Shown: piece by piece, positions 1 to 8,327 of the stretch
Layout: every line of letters begins with the position of its first letter
Position numbering within the stretch: the stretch's first letter is position 1
Assembly: GCA_000023185.1 (NCBI GenBank)
Contig: CP001624.1
Span: forward strand, 558,001 to 622,000
DNA length: 64,000 bases
Source: Rhizobium leguminosarum bv. trifolii WSM1325
GTDB lineage: Bacteria > Pseudomonadota > Alphaproteobacteria > Rhizobiales > Rhizobiaceae
Direction of reading: 5' to 3'
Notes under the pieces: generated by a model
The model's database searches: none
What the model was told of the DNA's origin: nothing
What the model saw: the letters and a program-made list of their open reading frames with translations, nothing else
Position numbers and translations under genes: made by a program

Positions 1-268
1 CACGCGGCCATTCACAACACCTGCCGCGGCATCGGGCTCCGAACCAGCGGCCCCGCGACGAAACTAGGGGAGCAAGCACGCTCGGCCATAGTCTATCAAA
101 CTGGTAGTGTATGAAAGCGCTAAATGGCGCGGGTGGCAAGAGGTTTGTTGCCACTTATCTGCAAGATATTGAAATAAAACATAATTTAGACGTATTCCGT
201 GGAAGCTCGGTCGACCTGTGCTCCCCGAGCCGGGAATTGAACTTAAAAATGTCAGCTCCGCAGCGGCC
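1..268. other. Non-coding left edge with an imperfect dyad
   Basis: I see no convincing coding region here. Short open frames have no ribosome binding site and no recognisable protein. Positions 87-113 form an imperfect dyad with outer CATA/TATG and inner CTA/TAG arms around ATCAAACTGGT. This resembles operators of GntR-type regulators and may control a gene to the left of the window. That reading is inference from symmetry only. Confidence 0.35.
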
Positions 269-886
269 TCAACTGCCCTCGCCCGGATATTGTCTTGCCT
301 TCAGCAGGCCCGCCAGATACGCCGTGTTGCGGGCCAGCATGTCGACGGCATTGGTCACGACCTTCGGCACCTTGTCGAGATCGACGAAATTGGTGGACCC
401 CATCGCCTCGCCAACCCAATAGGCGACCGCATTGGCCGGAATGGTGAAACCGACGTCGTTCAGCGCCTGGAAGAGCTCGGCCGACACATGATGGGCGCCG
501 TCCTCATTGCCGACGACGGCAACCGTCGCGACCTTGCCATAGGAGACCATGCGGCCCTCATCGTCGCTCTCCTCGAGGAAGGCGTCCATGCGCTCCAGCG
601 CCCGCTTGCAGACACTGGATGGCTGACCGAGCCAGATCGGCGTCGCCATCAGCAGGATATCGGCGGAGAGCACCTTGGCGCGAATATCAGGCCAGTCATC
701 GCCGGCGCCCTCGTCGGAGGTGACGCCCGGCTTGACGTTGAAATCGGCGAGGCGAAGCACTTCGGTCACGACGCCGTGAGCGGACATCGCCTTGTCGATC
801 AGACCGATCATCCGGTCGGTCGAGGACGCGTCCTTGGCGTCGCTGGTCTTCAGCGTGGCGTTGAGGGCGAGGGCTTTGAGCGGCAT
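269..886 (-). CDS. NADPH-dependent FMN reductase / flavodoxin-fold protein
   Basis: The 205-residue protein has a flavodoxin-like fold. It opens with a beta strand (KALALNATLK) and the serine-rich flavin phosphate loop common to NAD(P)H-dependent FMN reductases. Residues around LLMATPIWLGQPSS match the second flavin-contact segment, where the isoalloxazine ring sits. A soluble flavin-dependent reductase (quinone, azo or iron reduction) is expected; the substrate cannot be read. I chose the ATG at 884-886 because GGAGAG lies just upstream; the frame stays open further upstream without homology. It is transcribed away from the ABC exporter gene, so the roughly 230 bases between them hold both promoters. 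Confidence 0.8.
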   Translation of the reverse strand: MPLKALALNATLKTSDAKDASSTDRMIGLIDKAMSAHGVVTEVLRLADFNVKPGVTSDEGAGDDWPDIRAKVLSADILLMATPIWLGQPSSVCKRALERMDAFLEESDDEGRMVSYGKVATVAVVGNEDGAHHVSAELFQALNDVGFTIPANAVAYWVGEAMGSTNFVDLDKVPKVVTNAVDMLARNTAYLAGLLKARQYPGEGS

Positions 887-1116
887 GGCTCTCTCCGGTA
901 GCGGTCGGCGGTTGGCGTTCGCCTGCTGCAACCCGCTCGCGCGCAGATTGTTCCCGCCCGGATGCGAGGCGACCTCACGTAAAAATAACCAACTGGTGAA
1001 TTCTTTACTTGAACCCCCAAATGGAATCGGCAAAAGTGAAGATGCTATCAATCCCTTCATGGATTTGCCGTCTTTTCGGGCCAGCGTCCGACCACACATC
1101 TATTGGAAAAAATACC

Positions 1117-2970
1117 GTGAGCAGCGATGCGTTAACACGCGCGACGAAGCCTTCGGCTTCGATGGCGCTTGCAACTGCGGCAGGCTGGGGCCGAGGCCTC
1201 TTCACATTGGTGCGTATCACCATGATGGCCTTCCGCCACCCCTGGCAATCCGGCTTCGCGATCGGCGCCACGCTTGTCGCCTCGACCTTCCAGCTGATGA
1301 TCCCGCGCCTTCTCGGCCACGCCGTCGACCACACGCAGATGGCGATGACCGGCGGTGCCGCTGGCCAGGCGGCACAGGACGCGCTTTTGACCACGGCGCT
1401 GCTGCTGCTTGGCGCCAGCGTGCTGCGCGGCCTCTTCACCATGATCCAGAACTATTACAGCGAAGCCGTCGGCCATCACATCGGCTACGAATTGCGGCTG
1501 GCCTGCTACGAGAAGATCCAGCGACTTTCTTTCAGCTTTCATGACACCGTGCATTCCGGCGACCTGATCACCGTCGGCCTGCTCGATCTCGAAGGCGTGC
1601 GCATGTACTTTTCCACCGCACTCGTCCGGATGATCCTGCTGTCGATCCTGATCGGCATCGGCGCCTATATGCTCTTGTCGACCGATATCCTGCTCGGCCT
1701 GCTGGCGATGAGTTTCGTGCCCTTTGTCGGCTGGCGCTCGTCGGTGACGCAGCTCAAGCTGCGCGCCACCTGGCTCGACCTGCAGGAGCGGCTTTCGGTG
1801 CTGACCCGCATCATGGAGGAAAATCTCGGCGGCATCCGCGTCGTGCGCGCCTTTGCCGCCCACCAACACGAGATTTCGAAGTTCGAGGCCGCGTCGAAGC
1901 GCGCGCTGGCACTTGCCCATCAGCGCGTCGGCATCCGCGTCACCAACACCAGCGCCATGACCCTCTCCTTCTTCGCGGCGATGGGCCTGGTGCTGTGGGT
2001 CGGCGGCGGCAAGGTGATGTCGGGCGAAATCACCGTCGGCACGCTGGCCTCGTTCCTGACCTTCATGACCATCCTGCAGATGCCGGTGCGCCAGCTCGGC
2101 CTGATGGTCAATGCTTTTGCCCGCGCCTCCACCTGCGGCTCGCGCCTCTTTGCCCTGCTCGACCTCGACGTCGCGATCAAGGATGCGCCGGATGCCAAGG
2201 AGCTGAACCTTACCGACGGCGTGCTGCGCTTCGAAAACGTCAGCTTCGCCTATCCGGGTTCTGAACAGCGCACCGTTCTTGACGATGTCTCCTTCGAAGC
2301 CAGGCGCGGCCAGACGATCGGCATCGTCGGGCCTCCCGGCAGCGGCAAGTCGACCATTGCCCATCTTATCCCCCGCTTTTACGACGTCAGCGGCGGCAAG
2401 ATCACCATCGACGGCCAGGACATCCGCAAGGCGACGCTGCAATCGCTGCGCCGGGCGGTTGCCGTCGTGCAGCAGGATTCCTTCCTGTTCACCACGACGA
2501 TCGAAAACAATATCGCCTATGGCGACCCGTGGGCGAAGGAAGGCCGGATCGAACGCGCCAGCGAAAGCGCCCAGCTGCACAATTACGTGCTCGGCCTTCC
2601 GACAGGTTACGGCACCGTCGTCGGCGAGCGCGGCGTTTCGCTGTCGGGCGGCCAGCGGCAGCGTCTTTCGATCGCCCGCGCGCTGATGCTGAAACCGGCA
2701 GTGATGATATTCGACGATTCGACGGCGGCAATCGATGCGGCCACCGAGCAGCGCATTCGCGGCGCCATGCGCCGCTACGCCGCCGACCGCGTGACGATCA
2801 TCGTCGCTCACCGCCTGAGTTCGCTGATGCATGCCGACCAGATCCTGTTCGTCGAAGACGGCCGGATCGTCGAGCGCGGCACGCATGAGGCGCTGCTGTC
2901 GCTCGGCGGGCGCTACAAGGCGCTTTACGAGCTACAGGTGCGGCCGGGCGACGAGGTCTTGAGCGCCTAG
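1117..2970 (+). CDS. ABC exporter half-transporter, degenerate-site subunit
   Basis: This is a fused membrane plus ATPase half-transporter (about 617 residues from the GTG at 1117) of the multidrug/lipid exporter type. Six membrane helices fill roughly the first 320 residues. The nucleotide-binding domain shows Walker A GPPGSGKST, Q-loop VVQQDSF, signature LSGGQRQ, Walker B VMIFDDST and H-loop IVAHRLS. The catalytic glutamate after Walker B is replaced by aspartate (DD instead of DE), typical of the non-hydrolysing site of a heterodimer. The next gene, 91 bases downstream, encodes the partner. The start is uncertain: TTG 1009 and ATG 1021 are in frame, but only the GTG has a GGAAAA-like binding site. 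The exported substrate is unknown. Confidence 0.85.
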   Translation: MSSDALTRATKPSASMALATAAGWGRGLFTLVRITMMAFRHPWQSGFAIGATLVASTFQLMIPRLLGHAVDHTQMAMTGGAAGQAAQDALLTTALLLLGASVLRGLFTMIQNYYSEAVGHHIGYELRLACYEKIQRLSFSFHDTVHSGDLITVGLLDLEGVRMYFSTALVRMILLSILIGIGAYMLLSTDILLGLLAMSFVPFVGWRSSVTQLKLRATWLDLQERLSVLTRIMEENLGGIRVVRAFAAHQHEISKFEAASKRALALAHQRVGIRVTNTSAMTLSFFAAMGLVLWVGGGKVMSGEITVGTLASFLTFMTILQMPVRQLGLMVNAFARASTCGSRLFALLDLDVAIKDAPDAKELNLTDGVLRFENVSFAYPGSEQRTVLDDVSFEARRGQTIGIVGPPGSGKSTIAHLIPRFYDVSGGKITIDGQDIRKATLQSLRRAVAVVQQDSFLFTTTIENNIAYGDPWAKEGRIERASESAQLHNYVLGLPTGYGTVVGERGVSLSGGQRQRLSIARALMLKPAVMIFDDSTAAIDAATEQRIRGAMRRYAADRVTIIVAHRLSSLMHADQILFVEDGRIVERGTHEALLSLGGRYKALYELQVRPGDEVLSA

Positions 2971-3061
2971 CAGGAATTCCCTTCTTCTGCCCACCGGGGA
3001 GAAGAGCGGACAAGCAATGACTATGCAGGCCACCGGACGTGATGGCCGCGGGAGGAATGGC

Positions 3062-4960
3062 ATGGCCGAGGAACTGGAAACCGAGCGTCCCGACGTTCGC
3101 GAGGATGGACGCCGCCCGCCGCGGGCGGTGGTCGGTTCGCATCGCGTCGAGGAGGAGATGTTCGGCAAGGCCTTCGACGGCAATATCGTCAAACGCATCT
3201 GGGGTTTCGTTCACCCCTATCGCCGCCAGGTCGTGTGGTCGGTCGTTGCTGTTTTGACCTTCACGATGATGCAGCTCACCATCCCGCTGATCATCCGCTA
3301 TGCCATCGACCACGGCATGTCCCCGGGCGGCAACCACTCGGCGCTGGCCTGGTCGATCGTCGCCTTTTCCATCGCCATCCTCATCAATTATGCAGCGAGC
3401 TACGCGCAGGAGACGCTGGTCGGCGGCGTGGCGGAGGACGTGCTCTTCGATATCCGCAAGGCGATGTTTTCGCATCTTCAGCACGTCTCGCTCTCCTTCA
3501 TGGACAAGACCGAAGTGGGCCGGCTGATGTCGCGGCTGCAGGGCGACGTCAACTCGATGCAGGAATTCCTCGAAACCTCGGTGCTGTCGGTCGGAGACAT
3601 CGTGCTGCTCTTCGGCATCGTCTTCGTCATGCTCTATCTCGATTTCAAATTGGGGCTGCTGACGCTCTCGGTGCTGCCGGTACTGTTCATCGTCCGGCTG
3701 TTCTGGCTGCCGCTGGCGCGCAAATCCTTCATGGCCGCGCACGAGACCAATTCGATTGCCGCCGGCGCCCTCGCCGAAGCGATCCACGGTGTGCGTGCGG
3801 TCCAAAGCATGGACAGGCAGGGCGTCAACTTCACGCTTTACGACGACAAGGCGCATGCCAACTTGCAGACGCATCTGACGGCGGCGCGCTATGCGCAGGT
3901 GATGGTGCCGATCGTCGACAGCCTGACCGGCGTGGCGATGGCGCTCGTCATCGTCGTCGGCGGCGCCCGCGTCCTCAATCAGGCGCTCGATGTCGGCGTG
4001 CTCGTCGCCTTCCTGTTCTACATCCAGCGCTTCTTCGACCCGATCCGCTCGCTGACCCTGCAATATTCAGTGATGCAGCGCGCCATGGCGTCTGGCCAGC
4101 GGCTGACCGAAGTGCTCGACGTGCCTGTCGACATCAAGGACGCGCCCGATGCCAAGGCCTTGTCGCGCGACATGGACGGCTCGGTGGAATTCAAGGACGT
4201 CGTCTTCGGCTACAATCCGAAACATCCGGTGCTGAAGCATGTCAGCTTCAAGGTCAATCCCGGCGAGACGGTGGCGCTGGTCGGCCCGACAGGGTCCGGC
4301 AAGTCGAGCTGCATGTCGCTGATCCATCGCTTTTACGACGTGCAGCAGGGCCAGGTGCTGGTCGGCGGCGACGATGTGCGTCATCTGACGCAGGATTCGC
4401 TCGGAGCGCAGATCGCCATGGTGCTGCAGGAACCCTTCCTCTTCACCGGCACCGTTTTCGAAAACATCCGCTACCACAAGCTGGAGGCGACGCGCGAGCA
4501 GGTGATCGAGGCGGCAAGGGCCGTCGGCGCGCATGACTTCGTGATGCGCCTGCCCGATGGTTACGACAGCGTTCTCGGCGAGCGCGGCGGCAACCTTTCG
4601 CTCGGCCAGCGCCAGCTGTTGAGCTTTGCCCGCGCATTGGTGGCGGACGCAAAGATCCTCGTGCTCGACGAGGCGACGGCCAATATCGACAGCTATACCG
4701 AAATGCTGATCCAGAAGGCGCTGGTGAAGCTGCTCGAAAACCGCACCGGCCTCGTCATCGCCCATCGGCTTGCGACGATCCGCGAGGCGGACCGCATCAT
4801 CGTGCTGCAGAACGGCGAAGTCATCGAAAGCGGCAACCACCGCCAGCTGATGAAGAACGGCAAACTCTATTCCAAGCTCTACAATCTGAACTACTCCTCC
4901 TTCGACGACATTCCCGAAGACGTGCTGGAAGAGACGACGGCAGCGGAATCGGCGACCTAG
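3062..4960 (+). CDS. ABC exporter half-transporter, catalytic-site subunit
   Basis: This is the second half-transporter (632 residues), the expected partner of the preceding gene. The transmembrane domain spans about residues 45-330. The ATPase domain has Walker A GPTGSGKSS, Q-loop MVLQEPF, signature LSLGQRQ, a complete Walker B with glutamate (VLDEAT) and H-loop VIAHRLA. The signature is altered (LSLGQ for LSGGQ). That alteration and the missing glutamate of the partner fall in the same composite ATP site, leaving one good site per dimer. I took ATG 3062 because GGAGGA at 3051-3056 sits five bases before it; ATG 3017 is also in frame but lacks a site. The N-terminal 35 residues are charged and probably cytosolic. 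Confidence 0.87.
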   Translation: MAEELETERPDVREDGRRPPRAVVGSHRVEEEMFGKAFDGNIVKRIWGFVHPYRRQVVWSVVAVLTFTMMQLTIPLIIRYAIDHGMSPGGNHSALAWSIVAFSIAILINYAASYAQETLVGGVAEDVLFDIRKAMFSHLQHVSLSFMDKTEVGRLMSRLQGDVNSMQEFLETSVLSVGDIVLLFGIVFVMLYLDFKLGLLTLSVLPVLFIVRLFWLPLARKSFMAAHETNSIAAGALAEAIHGVRAVQSMDRQGVNFTLYDDKAHANLQTHLTAARYAQVMVPIVDSLTGVAMALVIVVGGARVLNQALDVGVLVAFLFYIQRFFDPIRSLTLQYSVMQRAMASGQRLTEVLDVPVDIKDAPDAKALSRDMDGSVEFKDVVFGYNPKHPVLKHVSFKVNPGETVALVGPTGSGKSSCMSLIHRFYDVQQGQVLVGGDDVRHLTQDSLGAQIAMVLQEPFLFTGTVFENIRYHKLEATREQVIEAARAVGAHDFVMRLPDGYDSVLGERGGNLSLGQRQLLSFARALVADAKILVLDEATANIDSYTEMLIQKALVKLLENRTGLVIAHRLATIREADRIIVLQNGEVIESGNHRQLMKNGKLYSKLYNLNYSSFDDIPEDVLEETTAAESAT

Positions 4961-4972
4961 CGATCGTGGTTT

Positions 4973-5032
4973 CCGACAATCGGAGCTGATTTTCGGAAAG
5001 CACGATGCGAGGATTGAAAGTGTTAGAGCGTC
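4973..5032 (-). repeat. Dispersed intergenic repeat, copy 1
   Basis: On the minus strand this stretch reads GACGCTCTAACACTTT, then CGCATCGTGCTTTCC, then an AAAATC-rich arm. It aligns closely with 9624-9683 on the plus strand. Such short partly palindromic elements recur between genes in Rhizobium genomes. It sits between the ABC exporter operon and the small envelope protein. Confidence 0.6.
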
Positions 5033-5167
5033 GTTTGTGATGCCGTAAAGACGCACGGCGCTCTCGTTTAGGGCGTGCATTAATGCCTGTCGCAAAGTTT
5101 GAACGAACCAACGCGTTGCTGCCGCATTTCTCTCTTATCTGGGGCGAGTGCCACTGAGGAGAATGTC

Positions 5168-5485
5168 ATGAAAAGAGTTATTAGCAGCCTGTTGATCGCG
5201 ACGGCCCTTGTTGGATCGGCTATTCAGCCTGCTGCCGCACGCGATCACCGTCATCACGACAATACTGGCCGAATCATCGCCGGCGGCGTTGCCGCGGGCG
5301 TCGTCGGCGGCCTGATCGGCGGCGCAATCGCCAATGGCGGCCCTCGCTACGTTGACGAAGGCCCTCGTTATTTGGAGAGCCCCCGCTATGTCGAACCCCA
5401 GCCGAGATGCTGGTATGAGGACCGCGACGTCCGCAACCGCTACGACGGCGGCTATCACGCCGAAACCGTGCGGGTCTGCGAGTAA
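5168..5485 (+). CDS. Small secreted glycine-zipper protein
   Basis: The 105-residue protein has a signal peptide of about 23 residues (MKRVISSLLIATALVGSAIQ, then a PAAA cleavage region). A His-rich stretch (DHRHHDN) follows, then a glycine-zipper segment (GGVAAGVVGGLIGGAIANGG) of the kind seen in small outer-membrane or periplasmic proteins. The tail contains two RYVDEGPRYLESPRYVEP-like GPRY repeats and two cysteines (CWYED and the penultimate C) that may form a disulfide. The ATG at 5168 is preceded by GAGGAGA. It is a single gene followed by its own terminator at 5513-5545. The precise role is unknown. Confidence 0.75.
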   Translation: MKRVISSLLIATALVGSAIQPAAARDHRHHDNTGRIIAGGVAAGVVGGLIGGAIANGGPRYVDEGPRYLESPRYVEPQPRCWYEDRDVRNRYDGGYHAETVRVCE

Positions 5486-5512
5486 ACACGGGAACGTTGA
5501 TTTGATCTCTCG

Positions 5513-5545
5513 GCCGAGGTTGCCTGCCGCAGCCTCGGCTTTTTT
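5513..5545 (+). terminator. Intrinsic terminator after the glycine-zipper gene
   Basis: A GCCGAGG/CCTCGGC stem, extended internally by TGC/GCA pairing, is followed directly by six T residues. Confidence 0.8.
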
Positions 5546-5566
5546 CTGCAAAAATTTACGGCCGGC

Positions 5567-5785
5567 ATGCGGTCTGTTGTCCTCCTGATCCGCTTCGACG
5601 ACGTGCCGGAATCCTCCTGGGTGAGCTATCCGCTGCCCACCCAGGATCCGCTGACCATGGCGCAGCGCGCCTTCGAGCTGATGGAGCGGCGGCTTGAAAA
5701 CCCGGGGCTTGCCTCCGGGCTGCGAACGCGTCATTTCCGCAGCTCGTCATCCGCCAGAGCTTCAGACCTGACCCTCCCACGGCTT
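5567..5785 (+). pseudogene. C-terminal remnant of a LacI-family regulator
   Basis: Translation from 5567 gives IRFDDVPESSWVSYPLPT followed by AQRAFELMERRLENP. This is the conserved C-terminal end of a LacI-family effector domain (GFDDvP..W..YPLTT...A..A..LL..RLENP). After a frame change near 5735 the sequence continues as LVIRQSF, matching the usual LVVRxS ending. No DNA-binding domain or remaining effector domain precedes it; the stump starts directly after the terminator of the upstream gene. It is most simply a deletion remnant upstream of the intact LacI gene at 5849. It is not the N-terminus of that gene, although the frame is continuous into it. Confidence 0.7.
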
Positions 5786-5848
5786 TTCGCAGGCGCCATC
5801 CTGTGGCAAGAAGGGTTGACGCGTGACCCGGGAGGAAGATCGACGCAG

Positions 5849-6886
5849 ATGAAGGGTATCCGCCAGCTCGCCGAGCATCTCGACATTTCGATCGGAACGG
5901 TGTCCCGTGCGCTGAACGGCAAGCCCGACGTCAACGACGAAACGCGCCGGCGCGTGCTCGCCGCCGCCGAGGAACTTGGTTACGTCGCCAACCAATCGGG
6001 CCGCAGCCTTCGCCAGGGCACGACCAACGTCATCGGGCTGATGCTCGAAGTGAGCCGCGAGACGGTCGAAAACAGCGACGACTTCTTCCTTGGCGTCACT
6101 GACGGCCTGCAGAGGGTGTTTTCCCGCCACAAGCTCGATCTCGTCATGCTGCCCTGCCCCGATGACGAGGACCCGCATGAATATCTGAAGCGCATGGTGG
6201 CGCGCCGGCTTGTCGACGCGCTGATCATCTCTGCGACACGACGCACCGACCGGCGCATCGAGCTTCTGGAAAAGGCCCGCATCCCCTTCGTGGCGCTTGG
6301 CCGCAGCGCGTCGGGCGGCAGCTACACCTGGATGGATCTCGATTTCGAGGGCGTGGCGACGCGCGGTGTCGACCGGCTGGTCGCCAAGGGGCACCGGCGG
6401 ATCGCCGTGGCTGTCCCCTCCTCCGACATCAATCTCGGCTACCTCTTCCTCGACGCCTACCGCCAGGCACTGCAACGGCACGGCATCCCCTTCGACCCGA
6501 CCCTCGTCATCCGGGTCAAGTCGAGCGAACAGGGCGGTTATCAGGCCGGCCATGAATTGCTGATGATCGGAGAGCGGCCAACCGCGATCATCCTGATCCA
6601 CGAACTGATGGCGATCGGGCTTTACCGCCGGCTTGCCGAGGCCGGCGTCGTGCCCGGCCGTGACCTCGCCGTGGTCGGTTTCCGCGAGGAGCCGCGCACG
6701 CTTTTCCTGCAGCCGACGCTGACATCCTTTCGCATGTCGCTGCGCGATCTCGGTGCGCAGCTCGGCGAAACCCTGCTCGCCACCATGCCGGCCTATGCCG
6801 ATCATTATCCGCAGGGCGCCCGCAACAGGATCTGGCCGCTGGAACTCGTTCCAGGCGAAAGCGACGCTTTCATGTTGACGGCCTGA
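5849..6886 (+). CDS. LacI-family transcriptional regulator
   Basis: The 345-residue repressor-type regulator has its helix-turn-helix at residues 2-25 (IRQLAEHLDISIGTVSRALN), hinge helix around residues 45-60, and a periplasmic-binding-protein-like effector domain after that. ATG 5849 places the HTH at the N-terminus and follows a GGAGGA sequence at 5831-5836; the longer frame upstream belongs to a gene remnant. It converges tail to tail on the ACS-type permease gene with only seven bases between stop codons. The effector is unknown, and a sugar or sugar acid is typical for the family. Confidence 0.88.
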   Translation: MKGIRQLAEHLDISIGTVSRALNGKPDVNDETRRRVLAAAEELGYVANQSGRSLRQGTTNVIGLMLEVSRETVENSDDFFLGVTDGLQRVFSRHKLDLVMLPCPDDEDPHEYLKRMVARRLVDALIISATRRTDRRIELLEKARIPFVALGRSASGGSYTWMDLDFEGVATRGVDRLVAKGHRRIAVAVPSSDINLGYLFLDAYRQALQRHGIPFDPTLVIRVKSSEQGGYQAGHELLMIGERPTAIILIHELMAIGLYRRLAEAGVVPGRDLAVVGFREEPRTLFLQPTLTSFRMSLRDLGAQLGETLLATMPAYADHYPQGARNRIWPLELVPGESDAFMLTA

Positions 6887-6893
6887 AGCGGCC

Positions 6894-8186
6894 TCAAACC
6901 CCGCTCGCAGCTGCCGAATGCTCCCTGTGCGACAGCTGACGCGTGACGACGAAAACCAAGAGGGCTCCGGCAGCCAGGCAGGCGGCCAGGAAGAACATCG
7001 GCGCGATCGTGCTGCCGCTTGCTTCCTTGATCCAGGGCACGACGTTCTGGGCGACGAAACCGCCAAGATTTCCAACCGAATTGATGGCGGCAAGGCCCGC
7101 CGCAGCCCCCGCGCCCTTGAGGAAGCGTGAAGGCAGGCTCCAGAACACCGGCTGGGGCGCGAAGATCCCGGCTGCGGCAACGCAGAGGAAGGCGAATTGC
7201 AAAGTGTGGTTCGGGATCAGCGCCGAAAGCAGCAGGCAGGCGGCGCCGATGAAAGCCGGAATGACGATATAGGGCGTCTTCGATTGCGCCTTGTCGGCCA
7301 TGGTGGGAACGACATAGAGCGCGATCGCGACCAGCACCCAGGGAATGATGTTGAGGAAGCCGTTCACCGTGTTGCTGACGCCGAAAGCCTTGACGATGGT
7401 CGGCAGCCAATAGCTGAGGCCATAGGCCGAAAGCGGAAAGGCGATATAGCAGAGCGCCATCAGCAGGACACGCGGGTCGATGAGCGCCTTGAAGCCGTTT
7501 CCGGCGTGCTCGCCCATGCCGGCATTTTCGGAAGTGAGCCTTCGTTCGAGCCAATCCTTCTCCTCGCCGCTCAGGAAGCTTGCGTTTTCAGGCCGGCCGG
7601 GAAGATAGAAGAAGGTGACGATGCCGGCGATCACAGCCGGAACGCCCGTGGCCAGGAAGACCCACTCCCAGCCGGCAAAACCGTAGAGACCGTCGAGATC
7701 AAGCAGCACGCCGCCGAGCGGCGCACCGACGGCATTGGCGATGGCACTGAAGATCATGAACAGCCCGACCATCCTGCCGCGATAGGCCGAGGGAAACCAC
7801 AGCGTCAGCAGATAGAGGACGCCCGGAAAGAAGCCGGCTTCGCAGACACCAAGCAGAAAGCGCAGGATATAGAACATCGTCGCATTCTGCGTGAAGGCGA
7901 GCGCGATAGTAACGATGCCCCACGAGACCAGAATGCGCGCGAACCAGACACGGGCGCCGAGCTTGTCGAGGAAGAGGTTGCTCGGCACCTCGAAGAGAAA
8001 GTAGCCGATGAAGAACAGCGAAGCGCCGAGACCATAGGCATATTCGCTCATTCCGAGAGCATCGACCATCTGCAGCTTGGCGAAACTGACGTTCTGCCGA
8101 TCGATATAGGCGATGAGATAGAGAATGCCGAGAAACGGCATCAGCTTCCAGGTGATTTTCGAGATCAGCCGCTTCTCGTCGACCAT
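6894..8186 (-). CDS. MFS permease, anion:cation symporter (ACS) family
   Basis: The 430-residue, 12-helix major facilitator has the ACS signature in helix 1 (LIAYIDRQNVSFAKLQM), the cytoplasmic loop 2-3 motif and the loop 4-5 segment (LRFLLGVCEAGFFPGVLYLLT) typical of phthalate, tartrate and glucarate permeases. Uptake of an organic anion with protons is the expected role; the substrate is not visible. The start at ATG 8184-8186 is backed by GGAGGA upstream; the frame continues beyond without homology. It converges on a LacI regulator gene, whose product may respond to the same compound, but the arrangement does not prove it. Confidence 0.87.
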   Translation of the reverse strand: MVDEKRLISKITWKLMPFLGILYLIAYIDRQNVSFAKLQMVDALGMSEYAYGLGASLFFIGYFLFEVPSNLFLDKLGARVWFARILVSWGIVTIALAFTQNATMFYILRFLLGVCEAGFFPGVLYLLTLWFPSAYRGRMVGLFMIFSAIANAVGAPLGGVLLDLDGLYGFAGWEWVFLATGVPAVIAGIVTFFYLPGRPENASFLSGEEKDWLERRLTSENAGMGEHAGNGFKALIDPRVLLMALCYIAFPLSAYGLSYWLPTIVKAFGVSNTVNGFLNIIPWVLVAIALYVVPTMADKAQSKTPYIVIPAFIGAACLLLSALIPNHTLQFAFLCVAAAGIFAPQPVFWSLPSRFLKGAGAAAGLAAINSVGNLGGFVAQNVVPWIKEASGSTIAPMFFLAACLAAGALLVFVVTRQLSHREHSAAASGV

Positions 8187-8290
8187 AAGTATCCTCCGGT
8201 ATGACCATGCTTCGTCACGGCGTAGATAGAGCGGCCAGCCGATAATCAATTGCGCGTTGCATTTTCTCGGGGGCCGCGACCGGATCATAT

Positions 8291-8317
8291 GGCCGCACCC
8301 GGACACCGGGTGCGGCC
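8291..8317 (-). terminator. Perfect 12-bp hairpin between two permease genes
   Basis: GGCCGCACCCGG, ACA loop and CCGGGTGCGGCC form a perfect hairpin just past the stop codon of the Bcr-type gene in the direction of transcription. No T-run follows, so termination may be inefficient or factor-dependent. Confidence 0.5.
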
Positions 8318-8327
8318 TGGCTTCAGA

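Noticed and set aside
1132..2886. Long open frame antisense to the first ABC exporter gene
   Set aside because: It mirrors the codon positions of the real gene, has no ribosome site and yields an Arg/His/Asp-rich low-information protein typical of antisense frames in high-GC DNA.
7197..8204. 335-codon plus-strand frame opposite the ACS permease
   Set aside because: It is antisense to a clear 12-helix permease and has no recognisable domains.
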